Positions 17,028 to 25,502 of a stretch of DNA of 64,000 nt are shown piece after piece; the first letter of the stretch is position 1, and the number at the start of each line of letters is the position of its first letter. This DNA is from an alpha proteobacterium BAL199. GTDB lineage: Bacteria > Pseudomonadota > Alphaproteobacteria > Thalassobaculales > Thalassobaculaceae. The translations under genes were made by a program, and so were the position numbers. The stretch is taken from positions 62,001-126,000 of the forward strand of contig ABHC01000008.1 in assembly GCA_000171835.1 (NCBI GenBank), given 5' to 3'. The notes under the pieces were generated by a model. That model did not search any database. It was not told where the DNA came from and saw nothing but the letters and a program-made list of their open reading frames with translations.

Positions 17028-18789
17028 TCAGCACGGCCGTAACCCACAAGATCAGGTTTAACGGAATACCAACCCGCAGGAAGTCGACGAACCGGTATCC
17101 ACCGGCGCTGTAGACGAATGTATTGGTCTGGTAGCCGATCGGCGTGGCAAAGCTGGCGCTGGCGGCAAACATGACGGCCACCACGAACGGCCGCGGATCA
17201 ACCCCCAACTGATGGGCCAAACCGGCAGCGATCGGTGCCAACAGCACGGCAACCGCATTGTTGCTCATGATCTCGGTCAGCACCGATGTCAGAAGATAAA
17301 CACCTGCCAGCACCGCGAGCGGACCAAGCCCGGCGCCCAGCATGGCGACGGACTCCACGATCATCTGGCCGGCCCCAGTCTTGTCCATGGCGCGGCCCAG
17401 CACCAACATTCCCAGGATCAGCATCAGGATGTCCCAGTGCACCGCGTCATAGGCATCATCGGAGTCCAGACAGCCGAATCCGACGACCGCAGCGGCGGCC
17501 ATCAGGGCGAGAGCCGCGATCGGCAGCACCTCCAGCGCCGCCAGCACGACGACGCCCAGCACCGCCACTAGCGCGATCGGCGCTTTGCCACGGCGAAACG
17601 GCCGCTCGGTGGGTTGCGTCAGGTTCACGAACTCGCGGCGTTCAAACATCCTTGCCATGCTGGCCGGAGGGCCTTCAACCAGGACCGTGTCGCCGACCCG
17701 CAGCCGGATCTGGTCGAAATTCTCTTCCACATGCTCGCCGTGGCGATGAATCGCCAGCACATACGCGCCGTACAGCCGCCGCAGGTCGAGATCCGCTAGG
17801 CGCAATCCGAATGCGTGTGATCGTGGACCGACCACCCCCTCCATCAGAACCGTCTCATGGGTCGTGATCGGCTCGATGGCGTGTCCGTCCGGCCCCCCGA
17901 ATTCCACGTCGCCGGCTTCGCGGAGCCCCAGCATGTCGCTCATTCCGCTGCGAATGACGATGCGATCACCGGCCGCCAGCACCAGATCGTCGAGTTCGTA
18001 GCGGAACGAGCGATCGGCCCGCAGCACGTCGATCACTCGCAGCCCGCGCTGCTCGGTGAAGCCGGCCGAGCGCAACGGCCGGTCGACCAGCGGCGAGCCG
18101 AATGGCACCAGCACCTCGGCGAAGAAGTGCCGGTCCGAGGACTTCGGCAGCATGGCCGCAAGACTGTCGCGGACCGGCAGCAGGCGCTGTCCGATGAGCA
18201 GCATGTAGACGGTGCCGACCAAGGCCATCACCGCACCGGCCGCCGTGATCTCGAACATACCGAATGGCGCCAGTCCGACGCGCTGCGCGACCCCGTCCAC
18301 CAGCAGGTTGGTCGATGTACCGATCAGGGTCGTCGTGCCACCGAAGATGCTGGCATAGGACAACGGAATCAAAAGCTTGGATGGAGACGTGCCGATGGTC
18401 TGCGCAAGCGCGATGACCACGGGGGTCAGGATCACCACGACCGGCGTGTTGTTGACGAACGCCGACAGCACCATGACCCCGATCATCAAGACGGCCAGTG
18501 CGGCGATCGCCGACGCCCCGGCTGCCTTCATCATGATGCGGCCCAGGCCGTCGATCACCCCGGTCCGTTCCAGTGCAGCACTCAGCACGAACATCGACGC
18601 AATCGTCGCCAGCGCCGGATTGCCGAAAACGCTGAGAACTTCGTCCGTCGCAAGCACCCCGGTCGCCAACAGCACGGCGACGGCGCTCAGCGCCACGATG
18701 TCCGGTTTCACACGCTCCCGAACGAAGCCGAAGAAGACGATCACCACCAGCACAAAGACGATGGCGACGTCGATGACCGCCCGGTCCAT
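16993..18789 (-). CDS. SLC13-type permease with two TrkA-C domains
   Basis: Inner-membrane transporter of the DASS/SLC13 group, 598 residues. Two hydrophobic halves flank a soluble middle part (about residues 200-370). The middle part holds two TrkA-C/RCK_C domains, one around SPLVDRPLRSAGFTEQRGL and one around NFDQIRLRVGDTVLVEGPP. Membrane signatures include AFVNNTPVVVILTPVVIALA with the Asn-Thr-Pro hairpin and, in the second half, EIMSNNAVAVLLAPIAAGLA. Proteins of this build are usually annotated as sodium-coupled sulfate or dicarboxylate carriers. The RCK_C domains suggest ligand gating. Substrate unknown. Confidence 0.9.
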   Translation of the reverse strand: MDRAVIDVAIVFVLVVIVFFGFVRERVKPDIVALSAVAVLLATGVLATDEVLSVFGNPALATIASMFVLSAALERTGVIDGLGRIMMKAAGASAIAALAVLMIGVMVLSAFVNNTPVVVILTPVVIALAQTIGTSPSKLLIPLSYASIFGGTTTLIGTSTNLLVDGVAQRVGLAPFGMFEITAAGAVMALVGTVYMLLIGQRLLPVRDSLAAMLPKSSDRHFFAEVLVPFGSPLVDRPLRSAGFTEQRGLRVIDVLRADRSFRYELDDLVLAAGDRIVIRSGMSDMLGLREAGDVEFGGPDGHAIEPITTHETVLMEGVVGPRSHAFGLRLADLDLRRLYGAYVLAIHRHGEHVEENFDQIRLRVGDTVLVEGPPASMARMFERREFVNLTQPTERPFRRGKAPIALVAVLGVVVLAALEVLPIAALALMAAAAVVGFGCLDSDDAYDAVHWDILMLILGMLVLGRAMDKTGAGQMIVESVAMLGAGLGPLAVLAGVYLLTSVLTEIMSNNAVAVLLAPIAAGLAHQLGVDPRPFVVAVMFAASASFATPIGYQTNTFVYSAGGYRFVDFLRVGIPLNLILWVTAVLIIPVFWPLTVK

Positions 18790-18848
18790 GTCGTTTCGTC
18801 TCGCTGCTTAGTACACCCGGCGCAGCCCGGGATCGTCGCCCAACGCTC

Positions 18849-19358
18849 CTATGACGCCCCAGGTTCCGGCTTTCCGGCATCTGTGTCGATTTTGTACCGG
18901 AAATCGCAATGGCTGGCCCCGCCCATGATGGTCTGGGTGCGTTCCAGCGTGATCCGTGGATCGAAGCCCTGGCAGAACGTGCCGTCGCGATTGCACGACA
19001 GCAGGTGGCCGATGTCGCCGAGCCCCATCGCCCGGTACATCTCCGAGTAGCGGCAACGCGTCACGTTGAAGTCGAGAGTCTCCGCTGAGCGTCCGACCTC
19101 CTCGATCTCCAGCGCGCCGCCGGCCGTCCAGTGCTTCTGGATGGCTGCAAACCCCTCGATCCCGAGATGTCCGTCGGCCGCCTCGGCAAATGACTTGCCC
19201 TGCGCGATCGCCGCCTTCTCGATCGCCGAGCCGAGCACGGCCTGCGCCGCCTCGACGCCGAAACGCGACACCATCTCGTCGTAGATCGGCTTGATCACCT
19301 GCGCCTCGATCCGCCGCTGCTGCAGGATCGGAAGCTGTTCGCTACGCTCACTCATCAT
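18849..19358 (-). CDS. L-2-amino-thiazoline-4-carboxylic acid hydrolase-like protein
   Basis: Protein of the ATC-hydrolase family (169 residues). The founding enzyme opens 2-amino-thiazoline-4-carboxylate on the route to L-cysteine, but most members are untested. Conserved elements are NVTRCRYSEMYRAMG, LLSCNRDGTFCQGFDP and SHCDFRYKID, which supply four cysteines and several aromatic residues typical of the family. Two adjacent ATG codons follow GGAGAG; either can be the start. It lies just before a glutathione S-transferase gene (10 bases apart), so both may serve thiol or xenobiotic turnover. Confidence 0.82.
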   Translation of the reverse strand: MMSERSEQLPILQQRRIEAQVIKPIYDEMVSRFGVEAAQAVLGSAIEKAAIAQGKSFAEAADGHLGIEGFAAIQKHWTAGGALEIEEVGRSAETLDFNVTRCRYSEMYRAMGLGDIGHLLSCNRDGTFCQGFDPRITLERTQTIMGGASHCDFRYKIDTDAGKPEPGAS

Positions 19359-19368
19359 GCTCTCCGCT

Positions 19369-20031
19369 TCACGCCTTGCGCGACAGCCGTCGGTCGGCTT
19401 CGGCCACTTCCAAGGCCACCGCAGCTACTGTGGGCCGGCTGCCGACCGCATCGTGCCACGCCTGCAACGTCGGAATCGAAGCCAATTTCGGCCCGCCGAG
19501 CCGCAGCGAGTACAGCACACTCATGAACATGGCGATGTCCGCAGTCGTGAACGCCCCACACAGATAGGGGCCCTCGAGCTTGCTTGCGACCATCCCATAC
19601 AGGTCAAGCAACTCCCGCTCGGCCTGCTCAGCCTCTGCTGCCTGCTGGCGCCGACGCTCCGGGTCGGAATGTTCCGGTTCGGTGCGGTACATCAGCTTGG
19701 CAAGCGGACGCAGCAGGATCTCGTCGGCGGTCAGCTCCAGCAGACGGCAGCGCGCCCGTCCCTTTGGATCACGCGGCATCAACGGCGGCTGCGGATAGGC
19801 GTCCTCCAGATACTCGAAGATGACGGTGGAATCGAACAGCGTCAGGTCGCCATCAACCAGGACCGGCACCTGTTTCTTCGGGTTGGCGGCGATAACCGCG
19901 GGGTGTTTCGGCGAATACCCCTCAGACTGCGAGAACGCCACCAGTTCACGCTCAAATGACAGCCCCTTCTCGGCCAGCGCGATTTCGACCTTTCGCGCGA
20001 ACAGGCTGAGCGGTGCGGAATACAGCTTCAT
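19369..20031 (-). CDS. Glutathione S-transferase family protein
   Basis: Cytoplasmic GST-fold protein, 220 residues. The thioredoxin-like N-terminal domain begins MKLYSAPLSLFARKVEIAL, with the cis-proline loop KKQVPVLVDGDLTLFDS (glutathione-contacting Asp-Ser in the Glu/Asp-Ser position). The all-helical C-terminal domain ends with the family capping segment TTADIAMFMSVL. Its transcript continues into the ATC-hydrolase-like gene. The natural electrophile is unknown; dechlorination, isomerisation or thiol exchange are all possible in this superfamily. Confidence 0.93.
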   Translation of the reverse strand: MKLYSAPLSLFARKVEIALAEKGLSFERELVAFSQSEGYSPKHPAVIAANPKKQVPVLVDGDLTLFDSTVIFEYLEDAYPQPPLMPRDPKGRARCRLLELTADEILLRPLAKLMYRTEPEHSDPERRRQQAAEAEQAERELLDLYGMVASKLEGPYLCGAFTTADIAMFMSVLYSLRLGGPKLASIPTLQAWHDAVGSRPTVAAVALEVAEADRRLSRKA

Positions 20032-20106
20032 GACTTTGCTCCATCACGGGACCAATCATCGACGATGACCGGAACATAACGGGAACATTAATCCATGACA
20101 ACGCGA

Positions 20107-20883
20107 TTACCGCGCGCTGTAACCACCATCGAGCAACAGGTCGGCGCCCGTCATGAAGCTGCTGTCCTCGCACGCCAGGAACACGGCACCGCGCGCCATC
20201 TCCTCCGGTCGACCCAGACGGCCGAGCGGGTGCATGGTCTTGCCCCACTCGCTCTCGGCACGTTCGGGGCTGCCGTAGCGCGAGAACAGCCGATCGGTCG
20301 CGGTACCGCCCGGCGACAGGGTGTTCACCCGGATTCCGTCCGCCGCATGGTCCAGCGCCATCACCTTGGCGAGTTGGACCAGTCCGCCCTTGGTGGTGCA
20401 GTAGGCGGCACTGCCCGGCGTGCCGACCCGCGCCATCTGCGATGCGGTCAGAATGATCGATCCGCCGCCGGCCCGCTTCAGATGCGGGATGCCGTGCTTG
20501 CAGAGGTGGAACACTCCGGTGAGGTTGACCGCAAGGGCCTGGACCCAGTCGGCCTCGCCCAGATCCTCCACGGTCGCCGGTGGGGTCAGGGTTGCCGCGT
20601 TGCCGACCAGGATATCCAGGCCACCGAACGCCTCGACCGCCGCGTCCACCGCGTCCAGCACGGAGTCGGTCGATCGAACATCGCAGTAGCCGCCTTCCAC
20701 CTTGCCGCCGGCGTCGCGCAGTTGCGCCGCTAGGGCTTCGGCCTCGGCGCCGTGCAGGTCGGCGCACCATACGGCCGCGCCTTCCGCCACGAACGCCTCG
20801 ACAATGGCCTTGCCGATGCCGCGGGCGGCACCCGTCACAATTGCCGCCTTGTCCACCAGGCGACCAGCACCGGCACCGGACAT
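20107..20883 (-). CDS. SDR family oxidoreductase
   Basis: Classical short-chain dehydrogenase/reductase, 258 residues. The cofactor motif VTGAARGIGKAIVEAF lies near residue 17, DLHGAE follows the second strand (favouring NAD), the structural NAAT is present, and the active site is Ser (IILTASQM) with YCTTK. The C-terminal SFMTGADLLLDGGYSAR is typical. GAGGAG precedes the ATG. It is adjacent to an alpha/beta hydrolase gene (1 base apart), so the two probably act on one ester- or lactone-derived alcohol. Substrate unknown. Confidence 0.94.
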   Translation of the reverse strand: MSGAGAGRLVDKAAIVTGAARGIGKAIVEAFVAEGAAVWCADLHGAEAEALAAQLRDAGGKVEGGYCDVRSTDSVLDAVDAAVEAFGGLDILVGNAATLTPPATVEDLGEADWVQALAVNLTGVFHLCKHGIPHLKRAGGGSIILTASQMARVGTPGSAAYCTTKGGLVQLAKVMALDHAADGIRVNTLSPGGTATDRLFSRYGSPERAESEWGKTMHPLGRLGRPEEMARGAVFLACEDSSFMTGADLLLDGGYSAR

Positions 20884-20884
20884 G

Positions 20885-21775
20885 TCAGCTCTCCTCGTCT
20901 TGGCTCAGGATGTTGGCGGTCTGCGACCGGGGATCGCGCAAGGTCCAGCGGCCACTTTCAACAGTGTGCATGAAGTCCTCGAGAACCGCATTGAACAACG
21001 CCGGTTCTTCGAGATTCATGGTGTGGCCGGTCTTCGGCAAGACCGACAGCGCGGCGGACGGAATGTTGCGCTTCATGAAGTTGCCGACGTCGAGGCACGG
21101 TTCGTCCTCGTCACCGTTCACGATCAGGGTCGGCACCGTCAGCGCGCGCATCCGGTCGACGAGGTCATACAGCGACGGCCGGCGCGCCTGGACGCCGCGC
21201 ATGGTGTTGGCGGAGCCTAGTGTGGAATGCTCGCACAACTGGGTTTCGAACTCCTGCCAACCGCGCGGGTCCTTGGCCTGGAATTGCACACGGGTCGGCC
21301 CGATGGCGTAGGACTTGCCGACCACCGCCATGGTCTCGGCGGCGATCCGGGCGGACGTCGCCTCGGTCTCCTTGCGGAACTGTTCGCGCTTATCGGCATC
21401 GGCGCCGTAGCCGCAGCCGGCGACCGTCAGAGACAGCGCCCGGTCCGGGTAACGGAAGCCGAAGTGCAAGGTGGCAAAGCCGCCCATCGACAGGCCGACC
21501 ACGTGCGCGGCATCGATGCCGAGCCCGTCGAGCACCGAACGGATATCGTCGGTTGCGCGGTCCTGGCTGTAGGCCTCATGGCTCTGAGGGACATCCGAGG
21601 GTGGGTACCCGCGTGCGTTGTAGCTCACGCAGCGGTAACGGCGCCCAAAATGCCGCATCTGCGGCTCCCACGCCCTATAGTCGCCGGCGTATTCATGGAC
21701 GAACACGATCGGCGTGCCTTCCCCGACCTCCTCGAAATACAGCTTCACGCCGTCGTCGGTGGTGACGTGTGGCAT
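20885..21775 (-). CDS. Alpha/beta hydrolase
   Basis: Alpha/beta-fold hydrolase of 296 residues. The nucleophile elbow GLSMGGFA carries the catalytic Ser. The acid is likely the Asp of NGDEDEPCLD, and the His is in PKTGHTMNLEEP. The oxyanion region reads VFVHEYAGD instead of the usual HGxPG, a small departure from the family norm. Start is the ATG of MPHVTTDDG, preceded by GGGAGG; the frame upstream is non-coding. Possible activities are esterase, lactonase or C-C hydrolase. It heads a pair with the SDR gene. Confidence 0.9.
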   Translation of the reverse strand: MPHVTTDDGVKLYFEEVGEGTPIVFVHEYAGDYRAWEPQMRHFGRRYRCVSYNARGYPPSDVPQSHEAYSQDRATDDIRSVLDGLGIDAAHVVGLSMGGFATLHFGFRYPDRALSLTVAGCGYGADADKREQFRKETEATSARIAAETMAVVGKSYAIGPTRVQFQAKDPRGWQEFETQLCEHSTLGSANTMRGVQARRPSLYDLVDRMRALTVPTLIVNGDEDEPCLDVGNFMKRNIPSAALSVLPKTGHTMNLEEPALFNAVLEDFMHTVESGRWTLRDPRSQTANILSQDEES

Positions 21776-21851
21776 CGCGCGGATCCTCCCAGGATCGGTC
21801 AACGGTGAATGGAACACCCCCACGGACGCGAGGGCAATGGTCGGTCGGCAT

Positions 21852-22646
21852 TCACGCGCGCCGACGGCGCGACAGAACCAGTGCAAGGCACGCGGCAAAC
21901 ACCGCCGCGCCGAGGAACGCGACGATCACCGCGGTCAGCGCCGGCAGCGGGCCAGCCAGGAAATGCAACGCCAGACAAAAGCTGGCGTAGACGACGAGCG
22001 ACGGCTGCGCCGCGTTCAGGGTCGCCGCCGTGAATTCCCGCCCGTAGTGGCCGTAGAGCATCCAGGCCGACGCGATCAGGGTGGTCGGGAAGGCCAGCAG
22101 GAAGCCCGACCAGACCGGACCCAGCCACGGGCTGGCCGTGGCCACGCTTGCCACCACCAACCCAGCTACCGCGCCCCGCACCATCACGAAGCTCCAACCG
22201 GCCGGAGCCGCGGCGCTGGTCGGCCGGCCGATGCCGCGGCGGCGCAGCAGCCAAGCCAGCAGCGCGCCGGTTCCGGCGGCGGCAAAGGCGAAAGGCAGGG
22301 TGGCCGGCAGCGCCTCGGTCGCCAGGGCCCATGCCGTCCAGGCCGCCAGTCCGGCCGCCAACGACAGCAGGAACCCACCGAACCGGGCGGCGTGTACCCA
22401 GGCGGTGCAGAACAGCAGGACCGCGCCGGTTACCGAGAAGGCCGTCAGCGCGCCGGCGTGAATGAACGGCGTCTCCTGCTCCAGCGCGATGAAGAAAAAG
22501 CCCGGACCGGCGTTCACCGGCAGAGTGATGAGCACGCTGGTCAATACCGGTCCGGCGCGCTGCGCCAGCCGTCCGGCCGCGACGATGACCGCCGCGGTCG
22601 CCAGCGCCTTCCACAGGATCGAGACGATAACCAGCGAGACGCTCAA
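21852..22646 (-). CDS. Uncharacterised inner-membrane protein with internal duplication
   Basis: Hydrophobic protein of 264 residues with about eight transmembrane helices and no recognised family. The two halves look related: a RAGPVLTSVLITLPVNAGPG segment near residue 30 resembles LGPVWSGFLLAFPTTLIAS near residue 175, each with Gly-Pro, a hydrophobic stretch and a Pro. Such a repeat suggests an inverted or direct topology duplication, as in small transporters. It starts at TTG in a TTGA overlap with the stop of the MmgE/PrpD gene, so translation is coupled. A carrier for that enzyme's substrate is conceivable but unproved. Confidence 0.75.
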   Translation of the reverse strand: MSVSLVIVSILWKALATAAVIVAAGRLAQRAGPVLTSVLITLPVNAGPGFFFIALEQETPFIHAGALTAFSVTGAVLLFCTAWVHAARFGGFLLSLAAGLAAWTAWALATEALPATLPFAFAAAGTGALLAWLLRRRGIGRPTSAAAPAGWSFVMVRGAVAGLVVASVATASPWLGPVWSGFLLAFPTTLIASAWMLYGHYGREFTAATLNAAQPSLVVYASFCLALHFLAGPLPALTAVIVAFLGAAVFAACLALVLSRRRRA

Positions 22647-24007
22647 CCCACCACCATCAGATCAACCAGCCGACGCGCGTCGTCGAGGCTTTCCAGATCA
22701 TCGACCAGCGCAATCAAGGTGTCGGCGTTGCCCGCCGGTACAGGGCCGTGCGCGAAAGCGAGGTTGCCGCGGAACTTGGCAAGGTGAGCCTCGTGACTCA
22801 TCGGCTTGGCCGGGTTGCCGTAGATCACCGACAGGGTCCTGGACACGTTTGCGCCGGAGTGCCGGGTCACTGTTACGGTAACCGGCGTCAGCGCGTTCGG
22901 GTCGGGGTTGCCGTCGGCGGTGATGGTGATCCGCTGCGCCAGTTCCAGGGTAGCGGCATCGCCCAGCGCCTCAGGCGTGAAGTCGCCGACGCCGAGATCG
23001 CCGGTAACCAGCAGTCGAGCCGCGGCGTAGGAACCGCACAGCCGGGCATAGTTCGGAGTCATGGCATCCTTGGGCGGCCGGCCGATCAGACGATGGGTCA
23101 GCGGCGGGACCGCGGCGGCTACCGACGCCACCTCATCAACTGCGAAGCCATGCTCCGTCCGCAGCTCACGCAGCGCATCCAGGATGCCGTGGGTCGCCCG
23201 ACCGCTCGGGAACGGCTTGTGCGCGACCTCGGTGATCCGCCAGACCCGGCCGAGGCCGGCCGTCAGGGCATCGGCGTCGTAGTCGCCTTCCATCAGGTTC
23301 AGGTAGCCGAACGGACCTTCCAGGGTGCCCCGCAGGCCGGGGATGCCGGCTTCGGCCATGCGCACCGCCACCACCGCGTTGCGCGCGTTGAAGCCGGCCT
23401 GCATGGCCAGCAGCGGCGAGCCCTCCACATGGGCCTGCATGGTGCCGCCGGTCTGGGCGTAGTAGATACCGAACGCGTCCAGCAGCCGTTCGCGATCGAG
23501 GCCGAAGGCGGCACCGAGGGCCGCCACCGCACCGAACCCGCCGCCGGTCGCCGGGCGGAAGAACCGCAGCCCGTTGCGTGCCGAACAGCCGATGTGGCAC
23601 GCCACGTCGACGCCCAGCACAACGGCGCGCAGCAGTGCCTTGCCGTCGATGCCACCGCGCGCCTCGGCCTCAGCCATGAGCGCCGAGAACGGCACCGCCA
23701 TCGGGTGCAGCACCGCCTGCTCGTGGACGCAGTCGTATTCGGAATTGTGGATCAGGTATCCGATGACCGCTGCGGCCGCCGGCGGCGGCAACGGCTCACC
23801 GGTGCCCCAGACCCGCGCGCCCGCGCCCGGCACCGCGCCCTGGAACGCGGCGATTGCCTCCCTGACGTACGGTGCCTGCGTGCCGGCAAGGCCGACGCCC
23901 ACGCTGTCCAGGATGAACACCTTGGCCGCCCGGATCGCATCCGCCGGCAGATCCTCGTACCGGGTGCCGACGACATGGTCGGCAAACCGTTCGATCGCGT
24001 CAGTCAT
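22643..24007 (-). CDS. MmgE/PrpD family protein
   Basis: Protein of the MmgE/PrpD (2-methylcitrate dehydratase, cis-aconitate decarboxylase) family, 454 residues. It shows the all-helical first domain with SVGVGLAGT and GYLIHNSEYDCVHEQAVLHP, and a lid domain with a cluster of conserved residues around HKPFPSGRATHG. Enzymes of this fold dehydrate or decarboxylate tricarboxylic acids. No prpB or prpC sits alongside, so propionate catabolism is not implied by context. A PEP-mutase-family lyase lies 10 kb away. Substrate uncertain. Confidence 0.9.
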   Translation of the reverse strand: MTDAIERFADHVVGTRYEDLPADAIRAAKVFILDSVGVGLAGTQAPYVREAIAAFQGAVPGAGARVWGTGEPLPPPAAAAVIGYLIHNSEYDCVHEQAVLHPMAVPFSALMAEAEARGGIDGKALLRAVVLGVDVACHIGCSARNGLRFFRPATGGGFGAVAALGAAFGLDRERLLDAFGIYYAQTGGTMQAHVEGSPLLAMQAGFNARNAVVAVRMAEAGIPGLRGTLEGPFGYLNLMEGDYDADALTAGLGRVWRITEVAHKPFPSGRATHGILDALRELRTEHGFAVDEVASVAAAVPPLTHRLIGRPPKDAMTPNYARLCGSYAAARLLVTGDLGVGDFTPEALGDAATLELAQRITITADGNPDPNALTPVTVTVTRHSGANVSRTLSVIYGNPAKPMSHEAHLAKFRGNLAFAHGPVPAGNADTLIALVDDLESLDDARRLVDLMVVG

Positions 24008-24383
24008 GGATGCTCCCGTCCGCTCTTGGCCCGCTCCGATCGCGCCTCAGGCCGACCGGGACCGGCAACTCACTGCTCGTACTTGCCGTCATCCACCTGC
24101 CGCCTATCGGGAGTTCCGCTATCTGGCACGAAGGCGCCAGAACGATGACCCGACCCTAGCAGGAAGCCGAAACCACGGTGAAGGCGCCCACTCGCCCGCT
24201 CGCGGCACGACGCCCGTTCACTCTCGGCGCAATTCGCTGACCACTTACCTTTCGATCTTCACTGGAGAGCCCAGGAAATGCCCGTTTCACGGGAACGCAT
24301 ATCGCCGTTCCGGGTTGTCACCACATCAGACAATCGCCGGGCTGCCCCGCGGCACCCTGTAACCCCAATCCTCGGAGGAAACC
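24008..24383. other. Intergenic region between divergent genes
   Basis: This 376-base gap separates the divergent MmgE/PrpD and micro-peptide genes. I see a GGAAC-type promoter candidate at 24292-24316 and a GGAGG ribosome-binding site at its end. No convincing gene or RNA is visible. A 70-codon open frame from 24278 runs through the micro-peptide gene in another frame and looks spurious. Confidence 0.5.
24292..24316 (+). promoter_or_regulatory. Candidate EcfG-type (general stress) promoter
   Basis: GGAAC at 24292-24296, then 16 bases, then GGTT at 24313-24316. This resembles the alphaproteobacterial EcfG consensus GGAAC-N16/17-CGTT. It is 68 bases before the micro-peptide start. The match is by eye and the -10 element is one base off. 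Confidence 0.35.
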
Positions 24384-24458
24384 ATGGCGGGCGGAATTCT
24401 ATTGTGGCTGCTCGGGGTTCCTATCCCGATCATCATCCTGCTTTTCCTGATTCTGTAG
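24384..24458 (+). CDS. 24-residue hydrophobic membrane peptide
   Basis: A 24-codon gene encoding an almost entirely hydrophobic peptide: MAGGILLWLLGVP, then a run of Ile, Leu and Phe ending ILIL. One transmembrane helix with a Pro kink can be drawn. A perfect CTCGGAGGAAACC ribosome-binding site precedes the ATG. The stop is 10 bases before the next ATG, which has its own AGGGAGACG, so the two genes form an operon. Peptides of this look are widespread in Proteobacteria and mostly uncharacterised. Function unknown; stress association is suggested only by the possible upstream promoter. Confidence 0.7.
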   Translation: MAGGILLWLLGVPIPIIILLFLIL

Positions 24459-24468
24459 GGAGACGACA

Positions 24469-25341
24469 ATGGTCTCCGTTTCACCGATAACCGTGGACAG
24501 CCATGACGCCTCTAGCTCCTGCGTTTCATGGGCCGCAATCATCGCAGGTGCCCTGGCAGCCACTGCACTGTCACTTGTCCTGCTGATCCTCGGCGCCGGC
24601 GTCGGCTTGACGATGGTGTCTCCCTGGTCGGCGCAAGGCGCCGGAACCACAGCAGTTGCCGCTTCCGCCGCCGCGTGGCTGGTGTTCACCCAGTGGGCAT
24701 CATCGGGCATCGGCGGATACGTCGCCGGGCGGATGCGCATCCGCTGGCCGGGCGTCGACCGCGACGAAGTGTTGTTCCGCGACACCGCCCATGGGCTCCT
24801 GGTGTGGGCGCTCGCTACGGTGTTGGTTTCTGGCCTGCTGGCGTCTGGAGGCGCGGCCACCGTGCAAAGCAGCGGATCTGCCGTTGCGGCCTTCACCGCC
24901 CAAAACTCTTCCGGTCCGCGGACCAGCTCAGCCGTGCCGACCGAGTACTTTGCCGACATGCTGTTCCGGCCAGGTGATGCCGCGACTACCACCGGCATTG
25001 ACGCGCCCGGGATCGATCCAAACGATGACGATGCCAAGGGCGAGGCGTCACGGATTCTGGTGATTGGGCTGACGACAGGTGACGTCCCAGCTGCCGACAA
25101 GGCGCAACTGGCCCATCTGGTCGCGACGCGCACCGGTATGCCCGCCACCGACGCACAGGCGCGTGTGGATGATGTCCTCGCTCGGATCGAGACCGCCAAA
25201 TCCGAGATCAAGGCCGCCGCCGACGACGCCCGCAAGGCCGGGTTGACGCTCGCGCTGATGACCGCGCTGTCGCTGTTCGTCGGCGCCTTCATCGCCGGCG
25301 TGGCCGCCGCCATCGGTGGACGCCAACGCGACCTGGTCTGA
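24469..25341 (+). CDS. Uncharacterised membrane protein
   Basis: Membrane protein of 290 residues, not assigned to a characterised family. An N-terminal SWAAIIAGALAATALSLVLL helix is followed by a second (about residues 60-80), a third (about 107-127), a long polar region of about 120 residues rich in Asp, Ala and Ser, and a last helix at about 261-282. The polar part contains EASRILVIGLTTGD and an Ala/Asp/Lys-rich helical stretch (about 220-255) that may form a coiled coil. Similar proteins sit in stress-response loci of rhizobia, from memory. Co-transcribed with the micro-peptide 10 bases upstream. Confidence 0.75.
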   Translation: MVSVSPITVDSHDASSSCVSWAAIIAGALAATALSLVLLILGAGVGLTMVSPWSAQGAGTTAVAASAAAWLVFTQWASSGIGGYVAGRMRIRWPGVDRDEVLFRDTAHGLLVWALATVLVSGLLASGGAATVQSSGSAVAAFTAQNSSGPRTSSAVPTEYFADMLFRPGDAATTTGIDAPGIDPNDDDAKGEASRILVIGLTTGDVPAADKAQLAHLVATRTGMPATDAQARVDDVLARIETAKSEIKAAADDARKAGLTLALMTALSLFVGAFIAGVAAAIGGRQRDLV

Positions 25342-25502
25342 CGAGCTCGCCCGACTTTCATGGGTGAGCGACCACGAACCGTCGTCCTGGCATTGGCCCC
25401 TGTCCATTGCCGGGACGATGCCTATGCGCTGCCTCAATTTCACACCAGATTGAGGGTGCTAGGAAAACACGACGTTGCCGATCACCCGTGAGGCCCCGTG
25501 CC

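Noticed and set aside
17857-19050. A 397-codon open frame on the plus strand
   Set aside because: It lies antisense to the SLC13-type permease and ATC-hydrolase genes, whose motifs are clear. Its product is His/Arg/Gln-rich and low in hydrophobic residues, typical of antisense shadows in GC-rich DNA.
20050-20106. GGAACATAA and GGGAACATTA repeats between the GST and SDR genes
   Set aside because: Two loose AT-rich copies of ten bases can arise by chance. There is no dyad and no clear promoter spacing.
24278-24490. A 70-codon frame from an ATG at 24278
   Set aside because: It crosses the micro-peptide gene in another frame and has no hydrophobic or conserved pattern. The micro-peptide start with GGAGG is better supported.
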